From positions 868,001 through 932,000 of the forward strand of contig NZ_JAHLME010000003.1 in NCBI RefSeq assembly GCF_018919395.1: 64,000 nt of DNA, given 5' to 3'. The number at the start of each line of letters is the position of its first letter. The first letter of the stretch is position 1. Source of the stretch: Geomonas azotofigens (lineage in GTDB: Bacteria; Desulfobacterota; Desulfuromonadia; Geobacterales; Geobacteraceae). Position numbers and translations under genes: made by a program. Below are positions 28,015 through 36,092 of the stretch, in pieces. Below the pieces are notes generated by a model. The model was not told where the DNA came from. It ran no database searches and worked only from the letters and a program-made list of their open reading frames with translations.

Positions 28015-29826
28015 TCAGTTCTCCGCGACGGTATACATCCGCTCTATTCTATCCTTATAACGTTCAGAAATCACCCGCCTTTTCACCTTGAGGGTCGGGG
28101 TCAGCTCGCCCGCCTCCAGCGTGAAATCGCGCGGCAGCAGCACGAAATCCTTAATGGTCTCGTAATGGGCCAGTTCCGCGTTGACGGCCTCGATCCGCTG
28201 CCGGTACAGCTCACGGACGGGCTCATGCACCACCAGGTCCTCCAGGTCGGTGTAGGCGATCCGTTTCTCCTGGGCGAACTCCAGGAGCTTCTCCAGGGTC
28301 GGCACCAGCAGCGCGGTCAGGTAGGGTCGTCTGTCTCCGTAGACGTAGGCCTGGGAGATGTACTTGTCCCGCTTCAGCAGGTTCTCGATGGGCTGGGGGG
28401 CGATGTTCTTGCCGCCGGCAGTGATGATCAGGTCCTTCTTCCGGTCGGTGATCACCACGAAGGGCCCCTCGAAATGTCCGATGTCGCCGGTGCGCAGCCA
28501 CCCGTCGCTGAGGACTTCCCGGGTTGCGGCCTCGTCCTTGTAGTAGCCGAGCATCACCTGCGGGCCGCGTACCAGCAGTTCGCCGTCATCGTCCACGCGG
28601 AACTCGGTCTGTTCCAGCGGCGTCCCCACGCTGCCGAAGCGGAGTTGGTCGAAGGTGTTGTTGCAAAGGACGGGGCTGGTCTCGGTGAGCCCGTACCCCT
28701 CCAGGATGGGGACACCGATGCTCCAGAAGAATTCGTTGATCTCCCGGTCCAGTGGAGCGCCGCCGCTGGAGCAGAACTTGAGGTTGTTGCCGAAACGCTG
28801 CCGCAGCTTGCTGAAGACCAGGCGGTCGACCACGGCGTACCGAAGTGCCAGCCACAACGGCACCTTCTTGTCGATGTACCTCGCGTAGACGTAGCTCCGC
28901 CCGATGGCGAGGACCGACCTGAACAGCTTCCTCTTGTACAGGGAAAGCTGGTGCACGTGCTCGTAGATGCGCGAGTGGATCTTCTCGAAGAGCCTGGGGA
29001 CGCTCACCATGATGGTCGGCTGGATCTCCAGCATGTTCTCCGCGATTTTCTCGATGCTGTCCGCGAAGGCGATCATCGCCCCCTGGGCGACGGGCAGGTA
29101 GTAGCCGGTGCACCGCTCCAGCACGTGGCTTAGCGGCAGGAAGCTCAGGAAAACCTCGCCCTCGTCCAGCACCGCCGCCTTCTTCATGGTCGCGAAGACG
29201 TCGAAGAGCATGTTGCGGTGCGAGAGCATCACCCCCTTGGGGGTCCCCGTCGTTCCCGAGGTGTAGATGATGGTCATCAGCGACTCGGGCTCGATGGCGT
29301 CGATGCCGGCGGAAAGCTCCTCGCGCTCCTGATCGCTGATCGGGTCGTCGATCTCGGAGAGCTGGTAGAACGTGGTGAGCGGCAGCGATGGCTCCCCGAG
29401 GAAGCGCTCGAAGGAGACCACCAGCTGCACCATGGGTATGGCGTCCTTGACCTTGACGAGCTTGCGGTACTGCGACTTTCCGGAGATGAAGACGATGCGC
29501 GCGTCGCTGTGGTTCAAGGTGTATTCGATCTGTTCGGGGGTGTTGGTGGGATAGACCGGGACGGTTACCGCACCGGCGCAGAGGATCCCCATGTCGGCGA
29601 TGATCCAGCCGGCGCGGTTTTCGGAAAGGATGGCCACCTTGTCGCCCGGCCTGATGCCGAGCTTGCGCAGGCCGCGCGCCACCATGAGGGCGCGATTGTA
29701 GAACTGGGAGTAGCTCAGCGTGACCCAGTTCCCCTGCTTTCTGAACTTCACCGCCAACTTCGCATCGAGCCGGGTCGCTTGGTGTCGCAGCAGGTCTGGT
29801 ATTGAACGAAATGGCACCTTTTCCAC
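28015..29826 (-). CDS. fadD: Long-chain fatty acid-CoA ligase (AMP-forming)
   Basis: About 603 residues. Adenylation motif YTSGTTGTPKGVMLSH (about 186-201) and the ATP motif GYGLTETSPV (about 370) are intact, as is the lysine-containing C-terminal RKDLIITAGGKN. The frame can be read from a TTG at 29838, but a stop precedes it and there is no ribosome site. The GTG at 29826 has GGAG at 6-base spacing and is preferred. It activates free fatty acids to acyl-CoA, the entry step for the fadN-fadA-fadE genes that follow (26-base gap to fadN). The length and VPRLFEKIHSRIYE region fit the FadD15/FAA type. Confidence 0.93.
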   Translation of the reverse strand: MEKVPFRSIPDLLRHQATRLDAKLAVKFRKQGNWVTLSYSQFYNRALMVARGLRKLGIRPGDKVAILSENRAGWIIADMGILCAGAVTVPVYPTNTPEQIEYTLNHSDARIVFISGKSQYRKLVKVKDAIPMVQLVVSFERFLGEPSLPLTTFYQLSEIDDPISDQEREELSAGIDAIEPESLMTIIYTSGTTGTPKGVMLSHRNMLFDVFATMKKAAVLDEGEVFLSFLPLSHVLERCTGYYLPVAQGAMIAFADSIEKIAENMLEIQPTIMVSVPRLFEKIHSRIYEHVHQLSLYKRKLFRSVLAIGRSYVYARYIDKKVPLWLALRYAVVDRLVFSKLRQRFGNNLKFCSSGGAPLDREINEFFWSIGVPILEGYGLTETSPVLCNNTFDQLRFGSVGTPLEQTEFRVDDDGELLVRGPQVMLGYYKDEAATREVLSDGWLRTGDIGHFEGPFVVITDRKKDLIITAGGKNIAPQPIENLLKRDKYISQAYVYGDRRPYLTALLVPTLEKLLEFAQEKRIAYTDLEDLVVHEPVRELYRQRIEAVNAELAHYETIKDFVLLPRDFTLEAGELTPTLKVKRRVISERYKDRIERMYTVAEN

Positions 29827-29838
29827 AACAAGCTCCAA

Positions 29839-30144
29839 TCACAACAGGAAACTGAGTGTCTCTGTAATTAAAAGATAGAGGATGCCAAGGATATTACAAG
29901 AGTAATGAAACTCAATAACGAAAAAAAGAATAGCACTGGCCATGCAAACCCCTTCATAGAGAGATGCGGCACTTGATCAAGTAAAAGTTTGACACGGGTG
30001 GAGCTGGCCAATATTATCCGGTTGCCTGAGTTGCTCAACCACCTGCCATATAACGTCAAGATTCAGAGCCGCAACATTCATCCCTGTTGAAGTTCTTTAG
30101 GATGAGCAGTCAGTTAAAAACAACTGTCATGCAAGGAGTTAGCT
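29839..30144. promoter_or_regulatory. Divergent control region between fadD and the SCP2-like gene
   Basis: No gene seen. It contains the perfect 12-base palindrome ACTTGATCAAGT (29971-29982). On the minus strand a possible promoter (TTGAGC, 17 bases, AATATT) lies 30-70 bases upstream of the palindrome. The palindrome therefore falls early in the transcribed leader of fadD, a reasonable operator place. The regulator is not known; FadR is the obvious candidate. Confidence 0.4.
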
Positions 30145-30450
30145 GTGATTGAAGCCATGATATCGGAAATGGAAGCCGCTTTTCGCGAGGGGATCTTCGA
30201 CAAGGAGACGGTCTTTCGGTTTCACCTTGACCAGGACACCGTCACCATCGTCGTCGGTTCCGCTGGCTACCGCGTGGTGAAGGGGGCGACTCCGGAACCG
30301 GTCGACTGTGAGTGCGGCACCAGCGCCGAGATGTTCAGAAAGATCTGGTACGACGGTTACCGTCCCGGGATCATGGATTTCCTTGGGGGCGCGATCCGGT
30401 GCAACAACCCGTTGCTGCTGCCCGGGTTCCTGAAGGCCTTCGGTCGCTAG
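30145..30450 (+). CDS. SCP2-like lipid-carrier domain protein
   Basis: 101 residues starting with GTG after AAGGAG at 6-base spacing. The sequence follows the sterol-carrier-protein-2 pattern: a beta-sheet (TVFRFHLDQDTVTIVVGSAGYRV), then a helix with TSAEMFRKIWYDGY, then the closing segment GGAIRCNNPLLLPGFLKAF. Bacterial SCP2 domains bind acyl-CoA or other lipids. It is divergent from the beta-oxidation operon and may share its control region, consistent with handling fatty acyl ligands. The lipid-binding role is family knowledge; the link to the operon is inference. Confidence 0.7.
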   Translation: MIEAMISEMEAAFREGIFDKETVFRFHLDQDTVTIVVGSAGYRVVKGATPEPVDCECGTSAEMFRKIWYDGYRPGIMDFLGGAIRCNNPLLLPGFLKAFGR

Positions 30451-30454
30451 GCAC

Positions 30455-32569
30455 CTAAAACTGCGGCGTGTCCAGCGCCATCGACCGGGCCAGCATCTCC
30501 TCGAAATCCGGTGCGGGTAACGGCCGGCCGATCAGGTCGCCCTGCACCTCGTCGCAGCCGTAGTCCTGCATGAGCGACAGTTGCTCAGGCCGTTCCACGC
30601 CGACCGCGTTCACCGTAAGCTTCAGGCTGTGGGACATGCAGATCATGGCGGAGACCACGTCCAGGTTGTCGGGGTTCTCAAGGTGGGTGATGAAACTGCG
30701 ATCGATCTTCAGTTTGGCGATGGGAAGCTGCCGGATCCGCTGCAGTGACGAGGAGCCGACGCCGAAATCGTCGACACAGAAGGCGACCCCCGCTTCGGTA
30801 AGGCGCAGCATGTTCTGCCGCGACGACGGGCCGTTCTCCATGATGGCCCGCTCGGGTATGTCGATCTGCAGGGTTCCGGCGCCGAGGCCGGTCTGCGAGA
30901 GGGCGGTCAGGGTCTGTTCGAGAACATGGGGCTGGTGGAACTCGCGGTTGGAGAGGTTGACCGCCAGCGACAGGTCGAACCCCATCTCCTGCCACCGTTT
31001 CATCTGGGCGCAGGCATGGTGGATCACCCACTCCCCGATCGGCACTATCACGCCGCTCTCCTCGGCGATGGTGATGAACTGCTCCGGAAGGAGCAGGCCC
31101 CGGTCCGGGTGGTGCCAGCGCAAAAGTGCCTCGGCGGCGATGATGCGCCGGTTGCCGAGGCTCAACAGCGGCTGGTAGAGGAGCTGCAACTCTCCCCTGG
31201 AGACGGCCTGGCGCAACTGCCGCTCGAGGTTCTGGCGGTTCAGCGTGCGCGCGTTGATCTCGGCGTTGTAGAACTGGTAGCTGTTGCCGAGGTTCTGCTT
31301 GGCCGTGTACATGGCACTGTCCGCCTTTTGCAGCAGCTCGTCGCAGCTGTCGCCGTCGGCGGGAAACATGCTGATGCCGACGCTCGTCCCCACCTTCACC
31401 TCTATCCCTTCCAGCCGGAACGGCGCCTGGAAGACCCCCATGATCTTGTTGACCACGGTCCCCACGTCGTCCGCCTGCGCAAGGTCCGGCATGAGCACGT
31501 TGAACTCGTCGCCGCCGATGCGCGCCACCGTGTCGGATTCGCGCACGCAGCCCTTCAGCCTCTGGGCCACCGACTGTAGCAGCAGGTCTCCGGCAGGGTG
31601 CCCCAAGGTGTCGTTGATCTGCTTGAAATGGTCAAGGTCCAGGAAGAGCACGGCCAGGTTCTTCCGATTGCGGCGCGCCTGCGCCAGTTCCAGGGCCAGG
31701 AAGTCCAAAAAGAGCTTCCGGTTGGGAAGATCGGTCAAGGGGTCGTGCTGCGCCTGGTGCTTTATCACCTGTTCCAGCCGCTTGCGCTCGCTGATGTCCT
31801 TGAACAGGGTGAGCAGGAAGACGCTCCCGTCCATCTCGATGCTGTCGGCCGACACCAACCCCTCCAGTTCCTGCCCCGATTTCCCCTTGATGCGCACCTC
31901 GAGGTCGCGCACCGCCCCCTTCTCGGACAACTCCAGCAGCATCGCCCCGAACTGCCCCTCGTCGAGCCAGAGGCCGAGCTCCTGGCTGCTGCGGCCGATC
32001 ACCTCTTCGCGGTCGAATCCGAGCACCCTCAGGAAAGCCTCGTTCACCTCGACCAGTTTGCCGTCGGTGAGGCTCGCGATGCTCAAGAGGTCGGGGGTGG
32101 CCTGGAAGATGGTGGAGAAGCGCCGCTCCGAGGCGCGCAGGGCTGCCACCTGCTGGGCCACCAGCCGCCTCAGGGTCAGTTTCTCCCCGACCCGGTCCAG
32201 CACCCGGAACAGTTCTGGGTAGTTGACCGGCTTGAGGACGTAGTGGTCCATGCCGATCTCGATGGCGTTCATGAGGTAGCTGGTCTCGCTGTGCGCGGTG
32301 ACCGCCACAATGGTGGCGTCGGGATTGAGCTCCTTGATCTCGCGGGCCATGGCGATGCCGTTCATCTGCGGCATGTTGATGTCCGTCACCACCACGTCCG
32401 GCTGGTAGTGGCGGTACAGATCGAGCCCGGCCCTGCCGTCGTCAGCCGCATAAATCTTGATCCCCGGGTAGTTGAGGGCGATCATCCTGGCGAGCATCTC
32501 GCGCGCCTCGATCTCGTCCTCGACAAGGAGCAGGGAGACCTCCTTGAAGCGTTGACTGGGCTGTTCCAT
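30455..32569 (-). CDS. REC-PAS-GGDEF-EAL response regulator
   Basis: 704 residues. Receiver (D63, VTDINMP), PAS (about 150-265), GGDEF and EAL. The GGDEF motif (352-356) is intact, with a product-inhibition I-site RESD five residues before it, so diguanylate cyclase activity is expected. The EAL domain keeps E480 (EALLRW), the NLS Asn, DDFG and KIDRSF. However, the usual AEGVE motif reads AVGVE (V656), and the metal Glu of the L-E-I-T-E block appears as Asp (LQIDIPER). The phosphodiesterase is therefore probably weak or inactive. It starts three bases after the multi-PAS kinase, whose end carries its ribosome site (AGAGG), implying translational coupling. Phosphorylation likely controls cyclic-di-GMP output. 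Confidence 0.93.
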   Translation of the reverse strand: MEQPSQRFKEVSLLLVEDEIEAREMLARMIALNYPGIKIYAADDGRAGLDLYRHYQPDVVVTDINMPQMNGIAMAREIKELNPDATIVAVTAHSETSYLMNAIEIGMDHYVLKPVNYPELFRVLDRVGEKLTLRRLVAQQVAALRASERRFSTIFQATPDLLSIASLTDGKLVEVNEAFLRVLGFDREEVIGRSSQELGLWLDEGQFGAMLLELSEKGAVRDLEVRIKGKSGQELEGLVSADSIEMDGSVFLLTLFKDISERKRLEQVIKHQAQHDPLTDLPNRKLFLDFLALELAQARRNRKNLAVLFLDLDHFKQINDTLGHPAGDLLLQSVAQRLKGCVRESDTVARIGGDEFNVLMPDLAQADDVGTVVNKIMGVFQAPFRLEGIEVKVGTSVGISMFPADGDSCDELLQKADSAMYTAKQNLGNSYQFYNAEINARTLNRQNLERQLRQAVSRGELQLLYQPLLSLGNRRIIAAEALLRWHHPDRGLLLPEQFITIAEESGVIVPIGEWVIHHACAQMKRWQEMGFDLSLAVNLSNREFHQPHVLEQTLTALSQTGLGAGTLQIDIPERAIMENGPSSRQNMLRLTEAGVAFCVDDFGVGSSSLQRIRQLPIAKLKIDRSFITHLENPDNLDVVSAMICMSHSLKLTVNAVGVERPEQLSLMQDYGCDEVQGDLIGRPLPAPDFEEMLARSMALDTPQF

Positions 32570-32572
32570 CGG

Positions 32573-35500
32573 TCACACCTCTATGCAGAAACGGGCGCCC
32601 CTTTCGGTGTTGCAGACCGTGAGCGCCCCCTGCATGTTCTTTTCAATGATGGTCTTGGACATGAACAGGCCGATGCCGGTGCCCTTGTCAGGCCCCTTGG
32701 TGGTGAAGTATGGGTCGAAGACCTTCTCGACGATGTCGGCGGGAATCCCCCCGGCGTTGTCCTCGATGGTGAGGAACGTTTTGCCGCCTCGCCATCCCAG
32801 CCGGATCACGATCCTTGGATCGGCAACCTTGCGTTCCAGCAGGGCGTCCTTGGCGTTCATCAGGATGTTGACCAGTACCTGTGAGTATTCGTTGGGGGAG
32901 CCGAAGATCTCCGCCTCCGGGTCGGCTTCCACGTCGAAGGCGATCTTGGCGGCGGCGAAGGCCGCCTGAAGGATGGCCAGGGTCTGCTCCAGGATGGTCG
33001 CGGCCTTGAATCTCTGCTTCTCCTTCTCGGGGCCGAAGAAGTTGCGGAAACCGTCGATGGTCCTTGACATGTAGTTGATCACCTGCATGGCCCGGCACAC
33101 GCTGTTGTCCAGGTACTGCTTGGTGAACATCCCCTGTTCGTAGAAACTGGGGAGTTCCTGGACGATGAGTCCCAGCGTGTTCAACGGCTGGCGCCACTGG
33201 TGCGCAATGTTGCCGATCATCTCGCCCATCGCCGCCAGGCGCCCCTGGCGGATCAGCAGCTGTTCCTGGCGGCGCAGCTCCTCCACGGCCCGCAGCCGCT
33301 CGGTCATCTCCTCCCGCAACGCCTCTTGCGCCAAAACGATGTCGGTCACGTTGAGGCAGGCGCCCACCAGCCTCATCGGTGTCCCATAGTCGTCATAGGA
33401 AACCCGGGCCCGCATGCTGAGCCAGCGCAGCTTGCCGTCGGGGGCGGTGGAACGGTACTCGGCGCTGTAGAGCCCGGCGCCGTTGGTGCTGCGGGCGTCC
33501 TTGACGATCAGCTCCAGCCGCTCGCGGTCCTCGGGATGCACCATGCGCAGCACGGTATCGAGGTCCACCTCGGCTTCGGGGGCGATGCCGTAGTGCAGTT
33601 TCGCGATGGAGGACCAGTCCCCCTTGCCGGTCTGCAGGCTGACGTCGAAGATGCCCAGGCCGGTGGTCTCCACCGCGAGCTTGAGTCTCGCTTCGCTCTC
33701 CTTGAGCGCCTGCTCGGCCCGCTTCAAATCGGTGAGGTCGACGGCGAATCCGATCCCCTCCGCGGCCGACTCCGCCATGCGGGCGATGGCGGTGAGCGCC
33801 GCGACCCGCTCGTTGGTCTTGCGCCTGACGAAGACCTTTTCGTAGGTCCGGCTGATACCGCGCGTGATGGTTTCCTCCATCGCCGCCCGGTCCTTCGCGT
33901 ACTCCTCGGGGGGGGTGACGTCGGCGAGGCTCAGGGTCCCGCCGCGGCACTCCGTTTCGCTGTAGCCGACCAGCTCGCAGTAGGCGTTGTTGGCGTCGGT
34001 GATGAAGCCGTCGCGGGTCCAGAAGAAGATCGCCACCAGGCTCGACTCGTACAGCCAGCGGAACCTGGTCTCGCTGGCGCGCAGTTTTTCCTGGGTTTCC
34101 CGCAGGTCGTTGATGTCGGTCGCCGTCCCGTACCATTTCACCACCCTCCCCTCATCGTCCAGCTGTGGCGTGGCGCGGGTCAAGTGCCAGCGGTAACCCT
34201 CGTCGCGATACCTGATGCGCTGCTCGATCTGGTAGGTCTCCCCCGTCTCCACCGCGTGGCGCCACACCTGCGCGGTACGTTCCCGGTCCTCGGGGTGGAT
34301 GAGGTTGCCTATCAGCAGATCGGGATCGCCGGAGGTCTGTGCCAGGATGCAGCGCCGCACCCCGGTGTAGTTCTCGAAATGGGCGTTGAGATAGTCCACC
34401 GTGCCGTTGGGGTTCGCGGTCCAGACGATTTGCGGCATCGAGTCGGCCAGGTTGCGGAAGCGCTGGGCCGACAGGCGCAGTTCCTCTTCGATGCCCTTGC
34501 GCAGGGTCACGTCGAAGATGACACCGATGAAGCGGCATGCCCCGTCCTCACACCAAAAGCGCCCCATCACGTTGACCCAGACCACCGCCTGGTCGTCCAC
34601 CCGCACGATGCGGTGCTCCGATCGGAACAAGTCGTGCTCCTTGCAGGCGCGGTCGAACGCGGCCAGCACCTGGTCCTTGTCGGCGGGATGGATCAGGTCC
34701 TGCCACATGGAGATGGTCGCCTCTCCGTTTTGTTCCGGCGGTGTCGGGTACCCCACCAGCAGGTAGTGGCGTCGCGACCAGATCCCCTTCCCGCTGGCGA
34801 CGTCGATGTCGCAAGAGCCCATTTCGGCCGCGTCCAGCGCGAGCTTCAACCGCTCCTCGCTTTCAAGGAGGGCTTTGGCGGCGCTTCTGCTTTCGGTGAT
34901 ATCGGAGAAGGCGGCCAGCCCCGAGATGACTTCCCCGGAGATGTCGCGCAGCGGGGTGGCGTTGACGTTTATGAAGCCGCGGGTCCCATCGCCGCGCAGG
35001 ATCTGGTACTCCTCGGCGAAGACGGTTTCGCCGCGCTCGATGGCGCGGATCAGGGGGTATCTCTCGGTGGGAAGCGGCCTGCCGTCCAGGGTGTACATCT
35101 TCCATCGGCCAAAATCCGCTGCGTTGACCACCTCCCCCTCGTCCTCCCGGAAGATGACCCGCGTCAGCTCATTCTGGTAGACCACCCTCCCCGATTGCGC
35201 CTCGGCGATCACCACGCCCACCGGGAGCTGCTCGACCACCGCCTCGAAGCGCGACTGCTGGAAGGCGAGCTCCTTCAGGATGGTTTCGCGCTCGGCCTGG
35301 GCCGCCTTGCGCTGCGACACGTCGCGGGCGATGGTCTGGATGGCGGGACTGCCCTGGTAGTCGATCCTGGTCGAGGAGCTCTCCATGAAGAGCTCGCCGC
35401 CGTCCAGGCGCAGCAATCTGAACTCGAGGGTGCTGGGGGCCGTTTCCTCCATGACCGCAGCGACGCTCCGCCGCATCGCCTGGCGGTCATCGGGGTGTAC

Positions 35501-36076
35501 CAGGTCAAGGAAGGTGCGTTCCTGCAGCTGCGCGAGGGTGCAGGCGCCGTAGGTCCCGAGGGCCGCGCAGTTCGCGTAGAGAAAGGCTCCGTCCCGATGC
35601 ACCAGCACGGCGTCTGGCGCCATCTCGATCAGCGCGCGGTAGTAGCGCTCGCTCTCGCGCAAAAGCCGCTCCTTATGGAGCTGTTCCGCGTTTTCCCTGG
35701 CGATGATGGATATGCCGGTGAGGCCCCCTTGGTGGTCGAAGATGGGGGACAGGGTGAGGGAAACCTGGACCTCGCGCCCCCCCTTGGCCAGGCGCACCGT
35801 TTCCAGGTTGCGTATCTTCTCCCCGCGCAGCACCTTCGCGGTGATCTGGTCCAGTTCCTCGAGGCGGTCCTCGGGCACCAGCATCCTGATGTTGCGCCCG
35901 ACGGTCTCCTCGGCGTCGTACCCGTAGAGGGCCTCCGCCGCCTGGTTCCAGCTGGTGATGATGCCGTCGGGAGTCTTGCTGAGGATGGCGTCGTTGGAGG
36001 AGTCGACGATGGCCGCCAGATGCGCCATGGCGTCTTCCTTGTTCGCTGCCTGTATCGCCCCGGGTTTTCGTGTCAT
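32573..36076 (-). CDS. Seven-PAS cytoplasmic sensor histidine kinase
   Basis: 1167 residues from the ATG at 36076 (GAGG about five bases upstream; the frame reads further 5' but into the preceding gene's terminal region). Seven consecutive PAS/PAC units fill about 20-930, several ending in the DITE/DVTL connector. HisKA has H959 in NIAHQWRQPLNTLG. The HATPase has VLVNILMNAKDAL, DNAGGI and GTGIGLFMSKTIIEK. No membrane helix is predicted, so it senses cytoplasmic signals such as redox or small ligands. Its closest partner is the REC-GGDEF-EAL protein read from the same transcript three bases downstream. Confidence 0.92.
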   Translation of the reverse strand: MTRKPGAIQAANKEDAMAHLAAIVDSSNDAILSKTPDGIITSWNQAAEALYGYDAEETVGRNIRMLVPEDRLEELDQITAKVLRGEKIRNLETVRLAKGGREVQVSLTLSPIFDHQGGLTGISIIARENAEQLHKERLLRESERYYRALIEMAPDAVLVHRDGAFLYANCAALGTYGACTLAQLQERTFLDLVHPDDRQAMRRSVAAVMEETAPSTLEFRLLRLDGGELFMESSSTRIDYQGSPAIQTIARDVSQRKAAQAERETILKELAFQQSRFEAVVEQLPVGVVIAEAQSGRVVYQNELTRVIFREDEGEVVNAADFGRWKMYTLDGRPLPTERYPLIRAIERGETVFAEEYQILRGDGTRGFINVNATPLRDISGEVISGLAAFSDITESRSAAKALLESEERLKLALDAAEMGSCDIDVASGKGIWSRRHYLLVGYPTPPEQNGEATISMWQDLIHPADKDQVLAAFDRACKEHDLFRSEHRIVRVDDQAVVWVNVMGRFWCEDGACRFIGVIFDVTLRKGIEEELRLSAQRFRNLADSMPQIVWTANPNGTVDYLNAHFENYTGVRRCILAQTSGDPDLLIGNLIHPEDRERTAQVWRHAVETGETYQIEQRIRYRDEGYRWHLTRATPQLDDEGRVVKWYGTATDINDLRETQEKLRASETRFRWLYESSLVAIFFWTRDGFITDANNAYCELVGYSETECRGGTLSLADVTPPEEYAKDRAAMEETITRGISRTYEKVFVRRKTNERVAALTAIARMAESAAEGIGFAVDLTDLKRAEQALKESEARLKLAVETTGLGIFDVSLQTGKGDWSSIAKLHYGIAPEAEVDLDTVLRMVHPEDRERLELIVKDARSTNGAGLYSAEYRSTAPDGKLRWLSMRARVSYDDYGTPMRLVGACLNVTDIVLAQEALREEMTERLRAVEELRRQEQLLIRQGRLAAMGEMIGNIAHQWRQPLNTLGLIVQELPSFYEQGMFTKQYLDNSVCRAMQVINYMSRTIDGFRNFFGPEKEKQRFKAATILEQTLAILQAAFAAAKIAFDVEADPEAEIFGSPNEYSQVLVNILMNAKDALLERKVADPRIVIRLGWRGGKTFLTIEDNAGGIPADIVEKVFDPYFTTKGPDKGTGIGLFMSKTIIEKNMQGALTVCNTERGARFCIEV

Positions 36077-36092
36077 GACGCCTCGCAACGGC

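Noticed and set aside
29868-30059. A 63-codon minus-strand frame before fadD
   Set aside because: No ribosome site, and it runs through the probable promoter and palindrome.
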